Source of the DNA: AC-32 sp963813435
GTDB lineage: Bacteria; Actinomycetota; Thermoleophilia; Gaiellales; Gaiellaceae
Direction of reading: 5' to 3'
DNA length: 64,000 bases
NCBI GenBank assembly: GCA_963813435.1
Contig: CAWEYY010000001.1
Location: forward strand, 62,001 to 126,000
A model generated the notes under the pieces. That model was not told where the DNA came from, searched no databases, and saw only the letters and a program-made list of their open reading frames with translations. Shown piece by piece: positions 47,880 through 56,656 of the stretch. A program made the position numbers and the translations under genes. The stretch's first letter is position 1, and each line of letters opens with the position of its first letter.

Positions 47880-48836
47880 GTGGAGCCCGTCGACCGAGCG
47901 ACGATCTGGCCGTACGACCGCGGCGAGCCTGGCCGCTTCTACTACCAGCGCTACGCGCACCCGACCGGGGTCGCGGCCGAGGACGCGCTGGGCGAGCTCG
48001 AGGGCGGCCACGCGCTCCTGTTCCCTTCCGGGACCGGCGCGATCGCGGCCCTCGTGCTCTCGCTGCTCGAGCCGGGACAGACGATCGCCCTCGCCGAGGG
48101 CGCCTACTTCGGGACCGGCCGGCTCTTCGCCGGGCTCGAGAAGTGGGGCCTGCGCTACGTCGAGTTCGACCAAACCGGGCCGCCGCCGGACGGCGTCGAC
48201 CTCGTCTTCCTGGAGGCGCCCTCGAACCCGTTCCTGACGATGCCCGACCTCGAGGCAGCCGCCGCGTACCCCGTTCGCGTGGTCGTCGACTCGACAGCCG
48301 CAACGCCGGTCTACCTGAGGCCGCTCGAGCACGGCGCTGACCTCGCGGTTCACAGCGCGACCAAGTACCTCGGCGGCCACCACGACGTCCTCCTCGGCGC
48401 CGTCGTCTGCCGGTCGGCCGAGGACGCCGACAGGCTGCGCGAGTTCCGCACGCTCACGGGGATCGTCGCCGCACCGGATCCGAGCTGGCTGCTGCTCCGG
48501 AGCCTCAAGACGCTTCGAGTGCGCATGGAGCGGATCACGGCCACCGCGCAGATCCTGGCGGACCGGCTGCGCGACCACCCGGCGGTTGAGGTCGTGCGCT
48601 ACCCGGGCTTCGGCGGCCTGCTCTCGTTCGACGTGGCGGACGCGGAGATCGCTCGCAAGGTCGAAACCTCCCTGCGCGTGATCACGAACGCGACGAGCCT
48701 CGGCGGCGTCGACTCGGTCATCGAGAGTCGCGCGCGCTGGGAGGGCGACCGAGTCCCGCCCGGCCTCCTGCGCCTGAGCGTCGGCCTCGAGGACGCAGAC
48801 GTGCTCTGGACCGACCTCGCGCAGGCGCTCGCGTGA
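47880..48836 (+). CDS. Cys/Met metabolism PLP enzyme (cystathionine gamma-synthase/lyase-like)
   Basis: A 318-residue fold-type-I PLP enzyme: YYQRYAHPTGVAAEDALGELEGG (landmark RYAHPTG), FPSGTGAIAALVLSLL, LVFLEAPSNPFLTMPDL and the PLP lysine in HSATKYLGGHHDVLLGAVV. RVRMERITATAQILADRL, the family's C-terminal hallmark, also appears. It is shorter than the common 380-400 residues, mainly at the N terminus. Trans-sulfuration or methionine gamma-lyase-type chemistry on sulfur amino acids is likely. GTG 47880 is used; TTG 47871 is possible. It diverges from the sulfate transporter. Confidence 0.85.
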   Translation: MEPVDRATIWPYDRGEPGRFYYQRYAHPTGVAAEDALGELEGGHALLFPSGTGAIAALVLSLLEPGQTIALAEGAYFGTGRLFAGLEKWGLRYVEFDQTGPPPDGVDLVFLEAPSNPFLTMPDLEAAAAYPVRVVVDSTAATPVYLRPLEHGADLAVHSATKYLGGHHDVLLGAVVCRSAEDADRLREFRTLTGIVAAPDPSWLLLRSLKTLRVRMERITATAQILADRLRDHPAVEVVRYPGFGGLLSFDVADAEIARKVETSLRVITNATSLGGVDSVIESRARWEGDRVPPGLLRLSVGLEDADVLWTDLAQALA

Positions 48837-50089
48837 GCACGTTCGTGTTCTTCCCGGAGGGCGCGTTCGGGCCGACGAACAACTGCGTCGGCATCGGCAA
48901 GGTGCTCCTCGAGCGCGGGGCGCGAGTCGTGTTCGTCGTCGAGGAGTCGTTCGCGGGAACGCTCGAAGCGCAGGGCTTCGAGGAGGCGCTGATGCGGCTC
49001 AAGCCGCCACCCGAGGTCGACGAGGCACCGGGCCAGTTCTGGAAGGACTTCGTGCGCGAGACGGCACCGGAGTTCCGCAAGCCGACGATCGAGCAGCTCG
49101 AGACGTTCATCCTCCCCGTCTGGCAGGAGCTGGTCGACGGCGCGCGCTACGCGAACGCAAGGCTCGAGGAGATCTTCGGCGAGCTCGAGCCGGACGTGAT
49201 CGTCCAGGACAACGTCGTCGCGTTCCCGGCCGTCCCCGCCTCCGGCCGCCCGTGGGTGCGGATCGTCTCGTGCAACCCGCTCGAGCTGAAGGACCCGGCG
49301 CTGCCGCCGACGTTCTCGGGCTACCCCACGACCGACCCGTCGCGCTGGGACGAGTTCAGAGCCCGCTACCGGGAGCTGCACGAGCCGCTGCAGTCCGAGT
49401 TCTCCGCGTTCTGCGAGGAACGCGGGGCGCCGCCGCTGCCCGGGATCGAGTTCATCCACGAGTCGCCGCTCCTCGACCTCAGCCTCTATCCGGTCGAGGC
49501 CGACTACGAGCGCTCGCAGCCGCTCGGCTCGACCTGGCACCGCCTCGACTCGTGCGTGCGCGCCGTCGACGAAACCTTCGAGCCGCCACCCGGCGACGGA
49601 GCGCTCGTGTACGTCAGCCTCGGCAGCCTCGGCTCGGCCGACGTCGACCTGATGAACCGCCTAGTGGCGGTCCTCGCCGAGACGCCGCACCGCTACGTCG
49701 TCAGCAAGGGCCCCCAGCACGAGCTGATCGAGCTGGCGCCGAACATGACGGGCGCGGAGTTCCTCCCGCAGCCTGCGGTCCTCCCCCACGTCGACCTCGT
49801 GATCACCCACGGCGGCAACAACACGGTCACCGAGTCGATCCACTTCGGCAAGGCGATGATCGTGCTTCCGCTCTTCTGGGACCAGTACGACAACGCGCAG
49901 CGCGTCGAGGAGGTCCGCTTCGGCGTTCGCCTCCCGACGTACGAGTTCGAACCCGAGGAGCTCCACCAAGCAATCGACGGTCTTCTGGTCGCCGACAATC
50001 CGCGCCTGCGCGCCGCTTCGGCCCGGCTGCACGCGAGCCCGGGCACAATCACCGCCGCCGGCCTGATCGAGCGCCTGCCCAGCGCTTGA
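48833..50089 (+). CDS. UDP-glycosyltransferase, MGT-like (GT1)
   Basis: A 418-residue GT-B fold enzyme: N-terminal FFPEGAFGPTNNCVGIGKVLLERGARVVFV (landmarks PEGAFGPTNNCV and LLERGARVVFV) and the C-terminal donor site LPQPAVLPHVDLVITHGGNNTVTE (landmark HVDLVITHGGNNT) followed by LPLFWDQYDNAQRVEE. Similar enzymes glucosylate macrolides, sterols or other small acceptors. GTG start overlapping the PLP-enzyme stop by 4 nt. Acceptor unknown, and why it is coupled to a sulfur-amino-acid enzyme is unclear. Confidence 0.9.
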   Translation: MSTFVFFPEGAFGPTNNCVGIGKVLLERGARVVFVVEESFAGTLEAQGFEEALMRLKPPPEVDEAPGQFWKDFVRETAPEFRKPTIEQLETFILPVWQELVDGARYANARLEEIFGELEPDVIVQDNVVAFPAVPASGRPWVRIVSCNPLELKDPALPPTFSGYPTTDPSRWDEFRARYRELHEPLQSEFSAFCEERGAPPLPGIEFIHESPLLDLSLYPVEADYERSQPLGSTWHRLDSCVRAVDETFEPPPGDGALVYVSLGSLGSADVDLMNRLVAVLAETPHRYVVSKGPQHELIELAPNMTGAEFLPQPAVLPHVDLVITHGGNNTVTESIHFGKAMIVLPLFWDQYDNAQRVEEVRFGVRLPTYEFEPEELHQAIDGLLVADNPRLRAASARLHASPGTITAAGLIERLPSA

Positions 50090-50095
50090 AAGGGG

Positions 50096-50124
50096 GCGGC
50101 GGCGCGCCCGATGCGCGCCGCCGC
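50096..50124. terminator. Strong bidirectional terminator hairpin
   Basis: Perfect 12-bp stem GCGGCGGCGCGC/GCGCGCCGCCGC with a 5-nt loop, between the convergent glycosyltransferase (stop 50089) and the TIGR03118 gene (stop 50136). It could end both transcripts. Confidence 0.7.
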
Positions 50125-50135
50125 TCCTCGAAGGA

Positions 50136-51266
50136 CTACTTGTTCGGCGTGATCGAGCCGAAGAGTCCGTTGTTCTCGTCGTTCGGGCCGGCTGTGAAGA
50201 ACAGCGTGCTGGACGGTCCGGCCGCGGAGTCGTTCCCGAACCGAAGCGCCCAGAGCCCGTCGATCACAATCGGCCTTCCGTAGCCGTCCCGCAGCGTTCC
50301 GCGGAACTTGAAGCGCTTGAACTCACCATGGTGATGACGTCGCGAGTGATGCTTGCGCGAGTCGAAGTGCTCGTTCGAGCGCTCCTCGTACGCGTGGATC
50401 TTGCCGTCTCCGAAGTTCCCCACGAGAAGATCGCCCGCGAAGCGCCCGAAGCTCGCCGGAGCGAGCGCGAGCCCCCACGGTGCGTTGAGGTGGCCGCGTG
50501 AAGCGACCCGTGCGAGCAGGCGACCCTTGAGGTCGTAGGCGTCGACGAAACCGCGGCCTGGGCCGGCCGCCTCATCCTCTGCCTTCTCGTCCTGCATCGC
50601 GTACGCCACGTACACGCGGTCGCCGATCACCTGGACGTTGAACGGCGCGTAGTGGCGCGGCAGGAACGGATCACGGAAGCCGCCGTGCAGGAGCCCAAAA
50701 CTCCCGTCGAAGACGTCGATCCGCCCGTTGTGGAAGTCGGCCGCGTACAGCCGCGGCCCGGCCGACGTGTCGGCGACGGTCAGGCCCTTGTAGATCGCCC
50801 CGACGCCGGAGCGGTCCTTGACGACGATCGCGGTCGTGCCCTGGGCTCCGTTCCACCCGCGGATCACGCCGTCCTCGCTGTCGAACAGGAACAGCGCCTT
50901 GCCGCCCGTCGGCAATGCGAAGCCGGCCGTTGGGTTGAAGGCGGTGCCCGTAGGCCCTCCCGCGACGTCGACTACGAGCGAGCGAGCTGTCCCGTCGCCG
51001 TTGTACAGCGTGGACTTGTCCGTGCCGTTGTCGGACACCCACCACGGGGTCGTCGGCCCGGCCGTGAGGCCCCAGGCGTTGACGAGATTCCCGTCGGTGT
51101 GCGCCGCCATGCCGGGCTGGTCGGAGACCAGCGGCGTGACGGTGTACGAGTTGCGCTCGTGCCGGGAGGCGGCACCGAGCGGCGAGGCCACGAACAGCGC
51201 GGCCCCCAGGACCAGGGCCAGCGCGAGCCATGCGCTCGGCCGGCGCCCAAAGTGATGCTCTCCCAT
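50136..51266 (-). CDS. Secreted TIGR03118 family beta-propeller-like protein
   Basis: A 376-residue exported protein: signal peptide (WLALALVLGAALFVASPLGA, 13-32), then the family pattern LVSDQPGMAAHTDGNLVNAWGL (landmark NLVNAWGL), PWWVSDNGTDKSTLYNG and NPTAGFALP. Later landmarks are KGLTVADTSAGPRLYAADFHNGRIDVFD (landmark LYAADFHNGRIDVFD), LNAPWGLALAP, GDLLVGNFGDGKIHAYE and a His-rich insertion KHHSRRHHHG. It ends in FTAGPNDENNGLFGSI. The family is uncharacterised. Monocistronic. Confidence 0.88.
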   Translation of the reverse strand: MGEHHFGRRPSAWLALALVLGAALFVASPLGAASRHERNSYTVTPLVSDQPGMAAHTDGNLVNAWGLTAGPTTPWWVSDNGTDKSTLYNGDGTARSLVVDVAGGPTGTAFNPTAGFALPTGGKALFLFDSEDGVIRGWNGAQGTTAIVVKDRSGVGAIYKGLTVADTSAGPRLYAADFHNGRIDVFDGSFGLLHGGFRDPFLPRHYAPFNVQVIGDRVYVAYAMQDEKAEDEAAGPGRGFVDAYDLKGRLLARVASRGHLNAPWGLALAPASFGRFAGDLLVGNFGDGKIHAYEERSNEHFDSRKHHSRRHHHGEFKRFKFRGTLRDGYGRPIVIDGLWALRFGNDSAAGPSSTLFFTAGPNDENNGLFGSITPNK

Positions 51267-51331
51267 TACGACACTCCCCTCCGAGACCCCGTATGTCTAC
51301 GGGCGGAGTGCGCAGGCGGTTTCCGAAGAGG

Positions 51332-51404
51332 AGCCGGAGGAGGGACTCGAACCCACGACCTAGCGCTTACAAGGCGCTTGCTCTACCAGCTGAGCTACTC
51401 CGGC
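51332..51404 (-). tRNA. tRNA-Thr (anticodon TGT)
   Basis: Minus-strand cloverleaf of 73 nt: acceptor arms GCCGGAG/CTCCGGC, D arm GCTC..GAGC, anticodon stem AGCGC/GCGCT with loop CTTGTAA (anticodon TGT, reads ACA), and T arm GTGGG-TTCGAGT-CCCTC with one T-T mismatch. Discriminator T; the CCA end is not encoded. It lies between TIGR03118 and sigH. Confidence 0.93.
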
Positions 51405-51425
51405 GCGAGTCCAGGGTAGCGCGCG

Positions 51426-52124
51426 CTACTGCAGGACCTGGCGCGACTGCTGGTGCGCCAGAACCTTGCGCTTCACGCGTTGCAGCGCGTTGTCGATCGT
51501 CTTCGTGTCGCAGCCAAGGAGGTCGGCCATCTCCTCGTACGACTCGCCCTCGAGGTAGAGCTTCAAGGCATCGGCCTCGAGCTTCGAGAGCCCCGTGCCG
51601 AGCGTGAAGACGAGGCTCTGCAGTTCCTCGGTCGAGATCACGCAGATCGACGGGTCGTCGACGGACGGGCCTGGAAGCGCGTCGCCGAGCGTGCAGTCGG
51701 CCTCGGACTCCTGGCCGGCCGGCGTGTGGCTGAACGAGACGTACGTGTTGAGCGGCGCGTGCTTGAAGCGCGTCGCGGTCTTGATCGCCGTGATGATCTG
51801 CCGCGTCACGCACAGCTCGGCGAAGCTGCGGAACGAGGCCTTCTCCGGGCTGAAGTCGCGCACGGCCTTGTAGAGCCCGATCAAGCCTTCCTGGATCAGG
51901 TCCTCCGAGTCGCCGCCGGCGAGGAAGTACGAGCTCGCCTTGAGGCGGACGAAGCCGTGATAGCGGCGGATCAGCTCGTCGAGAGCCTTGCTGTCGCCGT
52001 TGCGCGCCCGCATGACGAGCTGAAGATCCTCGAGCTCACGCTGGCGCTTTTGCGGCGCTTGGAGCGCTTGAGCAGGTCGAGCGGCCACTGCTCCTCCCTC
52101 GCTGACGGCAGGCGAGCTCCGCAA
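51426..52124 (-). CDS. sigH: RNA polymerase sigma factor SigH (Spo0H-like)
   Basis: A 232-residue group-3 sigma factor: region 2 DELIRRYHGFVRLKASSYFLAG, GDSEDLIQEGLIGLYKAVRDF (landmarks LIQEGLIGLYKAV and SFRSFAELCVTRQIITAIKTA) and region 4 LSKLEADALKLYLEGESYEEMADLLG with TIDNALQRVKRKV. It resembles Bacillus SigH, which is also found in deep-branching Actinomycetota. The first listed start is TTG 52124; a GTG at 52088 next to GGGAGG would shorten it by 12 residues and is a good alternative. Possible regulon: stress or development. Confidence 0.9.
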   Translation of the reverse strand: MRSSPAVSEGGAVAARPAQALQAPQKRQRELEDLQLVMRARNGDSKALDELIRRYHGFVRLKASSYFLAGGDSEDLIQEGLIGLYKAVRDFSPEKASFRSFAELCVTRQIITAIKTATRFKHAPLNTYVSFSHTPAGQESEADCTLGDALPGPSVDDPSICVISTEELQSLVFTLGTGLSKLEADALKLYLEGESYEEMADLLGCDTKTIDNALQRVKRKVLAHQQSRQVLQ

Positions 52125-52196
52125 GCCTCACCCTTAGGTTGAGGATCAAGATAGCAAGGTCCCAACAACGTTTCAAGACCTTGCGCTCTGTTTTCT

Positions 52197-52637
52197 TTAA
52201 CCGGACCCTTGGCCTCGACGCAGCTTCTCAAGACGCTTTCGCGTTTCTTCGTCCACGCGATCGCCCACGCGGTAACGGCTCGTCTCACCATGCTCGGGCT
52301 CGTCGAGATCGGCGAGGAACGTGGCGGAGCTTCGCTTCTGCACCTCCTGCCCCGACGTGCCGCGGATGGCTGCGTCCGAGGAGACCAGGCAGACGGTCTC
52401 GCTCGCGCGGTTCTCGGCGGCGAGACGCTCGAGGAGCGCGTCGGCGTGCGACGCGTAGCGCACCTCGAGCGGGCCGTGGGTCCGCTCCTCGCCGACGCCG
52501 TCGAAGACGACCACCCCGCGCGCGCCCTGGAGGGCGACGAAGCTCGCCAGCCGGTCGACGAGCTCGCGCGGGTCGTCGAACGGGCCCGCGTGCAGGAGGT
52601 TGTAGCCGTCGAACAGGTAGAGGGTCGGCTCAGCCAC
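52197..52637 (-). CDS. NYN-domain ribonuclease, YacP/Rae1-like
   Basis: A 146-residue PIN/NYN-fold protein: LFDGYNLLHAGPFDDPRELVDRL (landmark FDGYNLLHA), GARGVVVFDGVG, ADALLERLAAE and VCLVSSDAAIRGTSG, with the acidic residues (Asp10, Asp46, Asp88) of the metal site. Bacillus YacP/Rae1 is a ribosome-associated endoribonuclease, and its gene is commonly next to rlmB and cysS, as here. Overlaps rlmB by 8 nt. Confidence 0.88.
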   Translation of the reverse strand: MAEPTLYLFDGYNLLHAGPFDDPRELVDRLASFVALQGARGVVVFDGVGEERTHGPLEVRYASHADALLERLAAENRASETVCLVSSDAAIRGTSGQEVQKRSSATFLADLDEPEHGETSRYRVGDRVDEETRKRLEKLRRGQGSG

Positions 52638-53334
52638 GCTGCCGCCTCGCCTCGTAGAGGAGCAGGGCGGCTGCGACGCTGACGTTCAGCGACTCGACCT
52701 GGCCCGAGAGCGGGATCGCGACCGCGTCGTCGCACGTGCGGCGGACGAGCGGGCGCAGGCCCTTGCCCTCGGCGCCGAAGACCAGCGCGATGCCGCCGGT
52801 GAGATCGGCCTGCCACATCGTCTTCTCTGCCTGGCCGTCCGCGGCCCACACCCACAGGTCCTGCCCTTTGACCTCGCCGAGGTAGCGCGCGAGGTTCGTC
52901 ACGACCGCGACCGGAAGGTGCTCGACCGCGCCCGCGGACGCGCGGCAGACGGCCGGGGTGACGCGCGCCGAGTTGTGCGCGGGCAGGACGACTCCAGAGG
53001 CACCCGCGCCGTCGGCGCTACGGACGACCGCCCCGAGGTTGCGCGGGTCGGTGACGGAGTCGAGCACGGCCAGGAGCGGCGCCGGGCCGCTGGCGAGCTC
53101 GTGCGCGTCGGCGTAGCGGAAGGGCTCGACGCGCGCGAGGACGCCCTGGTGGTCGCTCGTGCCCGCCTCGGCGTTCAGATCGCGCTCGGGCTTCTGCTGG
53201 ATCCGGACTCCCGCGTCCTGCAGCCACGGCTCCGCCTTCAGCGCGCGCTCGGTCGCCCAGAGCTCCAGGACCTCACGCGGCCCGCGCACGGCTTCGCGCA
53301 CGGGACGGCGCCCGTAGACGAGGTCGGTCGTCAC
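52630..53334 (-). CDS. rlmB: 23S rRNA 2'-O-methyltransferase RlmB (TrmH family)
   Basis: A 234-residue SPOUT methyltransferase with an N-terminal substrate-binding domain (LVYGRRPVREAV) and the three TrmH motifs: LDSVTDPRNLGAVVRSADG, ALVFGAEGKGLRPLVR and IPLSGQVESLNVSVAAALLLYE. Probably methylates a G in 23S rRNA. GTG start overlapping the cysS stop by 4 nt. Member of a gltX-cysS-rlmB-NYN operon. Confidence 0.93.
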   Translation of the reverse strand: MTTDLVYGRRPVREAVRGPREVLELWATERALKAEPWLQDAGVRIQQKPERDLNAEAGTSDHQGVLARVEPFRYADAHELASGPAPLLAVLDSVTDPRNLGAVVRSADGAGASGVVLPAHNSARVTPAVCRASAGAVEHLPVAVVTNLARYLGEVKGQDLWVWAADGQAEKTMWQADLTGGIALVFGAEGKGLRPLVRRTCDDAVAIPLSGQVESLNVSVAAALLLYEARRQRG

Positions 53335-54620
53335 GGTTTCGGGACGAGCTGGAAGCCCGGCTCGGCCTCGACGTCCCTGACCTCCCAGCCGGCGCACTCG
53401 ATCTCGGCGCGCAGGCGGTCGGCCTCGTCGAAGTCGCGCTGCAGGCGGGCATCGACGCGCTTCCGCGCAAGCTCCTCGAGCTCCGCGGGCGCTTCCCGGC
53501 TCTCGCCGAGCGACTCGAGCCCGAACACTTCGAGCCCGCGCCGGAGCTTCTCGTGGTCGCGCCAGCTGTGCATGACGGCCAGCGCGTCGGGCGTGTTGAA
53601 GTCCTCGTCAAGCGCCCGCGCGAACGGCTCCCACTCGCCCACCGGCGCCGACTCCGACCGAAAGGCGTTGCGGAAGCCCTCGGCGACCGCCGCCGCCTGC
53701 TCGAGGGCCTCGTCCGAGAAATCGACCGGCTTGCGCCAGTGGGCGCCGAGGAAGTAGACGAGGAGCGTCTCGCGGCCCCAGGTGTCCAGCGCCTCGCGCA
53801 GCGAGACGATGTTGCCGAGCGACTTCGACATCTTCTCGCCCGCGAGCCGGAGCATCCCGTTGTGCATCCAGATGCGGGCAAACTCGTGCCCGAGCGATCG
53901 CGACTGCGCGACCTCGTTCTCGTGGTGGGGGAAGACGAGGTCGAGCCCGCCGCCGTGGATCTCGAACGCAGGCCCGAACACGACCTCGGCCATCGCCGAG
54001 CACTCGATGTGCCAGCCCGGCCGGCCCCGGCCCCAGGGCGAGTCCCACCACGTGTCCTCGCCGTCCTTGTGGGCCTTCCAGAGGGCAAAGTCGCGCGGAT
54101 CCTCCTTCAGCTCGCTCGGCTCCTCCTCCTCGGACGGGTTGTGGACGGCGTCCTCGTCGCCGTGGCGGCCGGAGAGCTTCCCGTAGTCGGCGAAGCTGGA
54201 GACGCGGAAGTAGACGTCGCCGCCGGCCGGGTACGCGTGGCCGGCCTCGACGAGCTCCTCGATCAGCGCCACGATCTCCGGAATCGTCTCGCTCGCCTTG
54301 GGCTCGCGGTGCGGCCGGCCGAGTCCGAGGTCGTCCGTGTCCTCGACGTACCAGCGGCTCGCGTCCGCGGCGAGCTGCGCGCTCGCACCCGGGGCTGCGT
54401 CGTAGATCTTGTCGTTGATGTCCGTGATGTTCTCGACGAGCGTCACGTCGTAGCCGGTGCGCTCGAGCCAGCGCGCGAGCCACATCGAGAGCACGAACGG
54501 CCGCGCGTTGCCGATGTGGATGCGCTGGTAGACCGTCGGGCCGCAGAAGTACATGCGCACGGGCCCGGGCGGAGCGGGCAAATCCTGCAGCGAGCGGGTG
54601 GCGGTGTCATAGAGCCGCAT
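53331..54620 (-). CDS. cysS: Cysteinyl-tRNA synthetase
   Basis: Charges tRNA-Cys. The 429 residues include the zinc cysteine and HIGH region MYFCGPTVYQRIHIGNAR, ITDINDKIYD, then PGWHIECSAM and HGGGLDLVFPHHENE for the zinc site, and the EKMSKSLGN loop. A short C-terminal DALR/tail domain makes it about 30 residues shorter than E. coli CysS. MshC, a relative, would lack the TVYQRIHIGNAR pattern. ATG start overlapping the upstream synthetase by 14 nt. Confidence 0.94.
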   Translation of the reverse strand: MRLYDTATRSLQDLPAPPGPVRMYFCGPTVYQRIHIGNARPFVLSMWLARWLERTGYDVTLVENITDINDKIYDAAPGASAQLAADASRWYVEDTDDLGLGRPHREPKASETIPEIVALIEELVEAGHAYPAGGDVYFRVSSFADYGKLSGRHGDEDAVHNPSEEEEPSELKEDPRDFALWKAHKDGEDTWWDSPWGRGRPGWHIECSAMAEVVFGPAFEIHGGGLDLVFPHHENEVAQSRSLGHEFARIWMHNGMLRLAGEKMSKSLGNIVSLREALDTWGRETLLVYFLGAHWRKPVDFSDEALEQAAAVAEGFRNAFRSESAPVGEWEPFARALDEDFNTPDALAVMHSWRDHEKLRRGLEVFGLESLGESREAPAELEELARKRVDARLQRDFDEADRLRAEIECAGWEVRDVEAEPGFQLVPKP

Positions 54621-55596
54621 CGATCCTCCGCAGGGTCTCGTCGGGCGGGAGGGCGGCGACGACCGCCCAGAGCTCCGGGCCACGGTCGGCGCCGGTGAGC
54701 GCGACGCGGAGCGCGTGGAGATCGCCGCCGACGGCCTTCAGCTCGCGGACGAGCTCCTTCGGGTCGGCGTTGCCGTTCGCGCGCACGAGCAGCTCGCGGA
54801 AGCGCTCGAGCGTCTCGGGCGAGTCGCCGCGGGCGGGCGCAGGGGGCTCGAGGATCGCCTGCGCATAGACCCGGGCTTCGTTCAGGTCGCGGGCGCCGCG
54901 CAGCGCGGGCACGAGCTCGACCGGAGCGCCGGTGCGCTCGGCGAGCTCCGCGTCCGGCATCTCCGCGATTGCCTCGATCGCCAGGCGTCGGATGCGGCGG
55001 AGGTCGTAGCTGACGTCGTGCTTCGGAAGGCCGAGCTCCTCGAGGTAACGCCGCACGGCCTCGGCGGGGATCCCCGCGTCCCGCAGCGACGCGACCGTCG
55101 CCCCTTCTGCGCGCTTGGAGAGCTTCTTCCCGTCGTCGCCGAGGATCAGGCCATGATGGACGAACTCGGGCGGCTGGGCGTCCAGCGCGACGAACAGGCG
55201 CCGGTGCAGGTCCTCGTTCGGGCGATGGTCGTTCCCGCGGACGATGTGCGTGATCCCGAAGTCCACGTCGTCCACGACGCTCGCGAGGTGGTAGGTCGGC
55301 GTCCCGTCCTCGCGGACGAGGGTAATCCCGTCGAAGCGTTCGCCGAGCTGGGCTCCCGCCTCGAGGTGCCGCTCACGCCGCTCGCTCTGGCGGACCGGCC
55401 CATGGTCCCACTGGAGCCCGAGCCACTCGAGATCGCGAAGCAGCTCCTCCTCGCCGCCCGGGACGTTGCGCGCGGGATCGGTGTCGTCGATCCGCAGCAG
55501 CATCCAGTCGCCGAGCGCGCGGTTGGCGACCGCGCTGAGCGCGTTTCCGACGTGCAGCGTGCCCGTCGGGCTCGGGGCGAAGCGCACCCTCTTCAT
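54607..55596 (-). CDS. gltX: Compact glutamyl-tRNA synthetase-like protein
   Basis: A 329-residue class Ib synthetase: FAPSPTGTLHVGNAL (HIGH box), RIDDTDPARN, DGTPTYHLASVVDD, ITHIVRGNDHRPN and the KMSKS box GKKLSKR. A reduced C-terminal helical domain ends with LRVALTGADRGPELWAVVAAL, like the GluRS anticodon-binding end. Usual GluRS proteins have 460-490 residues. This one lacks roughly 60-70 residues between RERHLEAGAQL and GITLVREDGTP (connective region) and part of the C-terminal half. It could charge tRNA-Glu or a specialised acceptor. GluQ-RS is less likely since the anticodon end persists. Confidence 0.8.
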   Translation of the reverse strand: MKRVRFAPSPTGTLHVGNALSAVANRALGDWMLLRIDDTDPARNVPGGEEELLRDLEWLGLQWDHGPVRQSERRERHLEAGAQLGERFDGITLVREDGTPTYHLASVVDDVDFGITHIVRGNDHRPNEDLHRRLFVALDAQPPEFVHHGLILGDDGKKLSKRAEGATVASLRDAGIPAEAVRRYLEELGLPKHDVSYDLRRIRRLAIEAIAEMPDAELAERTGAPVELVPALRGARDLNEARVYAQAILEPPAPARGDSPETLERFRELLVRANGNADPKELVRELKAVGGDLHALRVALTGADRGPELWAVVAALPPDETLRRIDAAL

Positions 55597-55633
55597 CGAG
55601 CCGCCAGTCTAGGCGTCACGTTCACCCCTACTT

Positions 55634-55650
55634 AGTAACAGTCTGTTACT
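55634..55650. promoter_or_regulatory. Palindrome AGTAACA-N3-TGTTACT
   Basis: Perfect 7-bp inverted repeat around GTC in an AT-rich patch upstream of the gltX-like gene, overlapping the stop codon of the upstream minus-strand gene. The form resembles TetR-family operators; a small terminator hairpin is the alternative. Confidence 0.4.
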
Positions 55651-56656
55651 TGGAGGGTTGGGCGACGGTGCTCTCGGCGCCGAGGAACCGCCCGAGCTCG
55701 GTCAGCGCCTCGTCCAGGCGCGAGGTGTCGTCCCAGGCGCCGAGCAGCTCGAGCGTCTTCGTCTTGCGGTCGAAGCGGGGCTCCGCCCGACCCGCGAGCC
55801 GGTCGCCGACGAGGAGCGGCAGCACGTAGTAGCCGTACTCGCGCTTGGCGGCCGGGACGTACATCTCGAGCCGGTAGTGGAAACCGAAGAGCGCCTCGGC
55901 GCGGTCGCGGTCGTGGATCAGGCGGTCAAAGGGCGAGAGCAGCGTGACGCGCTCCGGGACCGGCCCGTCGGTCGCGTCGGGATGCACCTCCCACTTGCCC
56001 TTCCAGAGCCGCACGCCGAGCGCGCGGAACCGTCGCTCCTCACGCTGCTTCTCCGCCTCGCGCGCCGGAACGGTCTCCGCGTCGGGCCACCAGTCCTTGG
56101 AGAGGGCCCAGAGCCGCTGCCCGTTGCGCCTGCCGACGATGGCGATCTCGCCGAACGCCTCGAGCGACTCGAGCATCCAGTTCACCTGCCGGCTCCCCCA
56201 CCAGACGTGCCTCTCGCCGATCCCGCCGGTCTTGTCCTCGAGCTCGCGCGAGAGGAGCGGCCCGCGCCGCCCGAGCTCGCGCAGGATGTAGCGCTTGAAC
56301 GACGCGTTCTCGCGCATGAACTCGCGCCGCCAGCGCTGCCACTTGTAGTGGGTCGCGCGGCGGTTGTGGCGCATGCGCGCGCGGAGCAGTGGCAGCGTCT
56401 CGACCGGCCAGATGAACGCGCCCCACTCGATCAGCTTCTTCTCCTCCCAGAGCAGGCGGTCGAGCTCGGCGCGGTCGTAGGCGCTGCCGAGGCGGCTCCA
56501 GAGGACGAGGTGCTGCGGCGGCGCGACCGTCGAGATCGGGTCGATCTGCAGGAACCCGAGCTGCCGGACGGTCTCGAGGACGTCACGCGCCGAGCCGTCG
56601 AGCAGCTGCGCCCGCACGGCGATGCGTCTCGCTTCCTCCGCGCTGACCGTCGTCAC
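55646..56656 (-). CDS. YcaQ/AlkZ-like winged-helix DNA glycosylase family protein
   Basis: A 336-residue HTH_42 family protein: SAEEARRIAVRAQLL at the start, the active-site QxD motif in LGFLQIDPISTVAPPQHLVLWSRLG (landmark FLQIDPIS), WGAFIWPVETLPLLR, VNWMLESLEAFGEI and SPFDRLIHDRDRAEALFGF (landmark LLSPFDRLIHDR). E. coli YcaQ unhooks interstrand DNA crosslinks and AlkZ removes bulky lesions, so DNA repair or self-resistance is likely. GTG start; the longer frame upstream lacks support. Confidence 0.88.
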   Translation of the reverse strand: MTTVSAEEARRIAVRAQLLDGSARDVLETVRQLGFLQIDPISTVAPPQHLVLWSRLGSAYDRAELDRLLWEEKKLIEWGAFIWPVETLPLLRARMRHNRRATHYKWQRWRREFMRENASFKRYILRELGRRGPLLSRELEDKTGGIGERHVWWGSRQVNWMLESLEAFGEIAIVGRRNGQRLWALSKDWWPDAETVPAREAEKQREERRFRALGVRLWKGKWEVHPDATDGPVPERVTLLSPFDRLIHDRDRAEALFGFHYRLEMYVPAAKREYGYYVLPLLVGDRLAGRAEPRFDRKTKTLELLGAWDDTSRLDEALTELGRFLGAESTVAQPSK

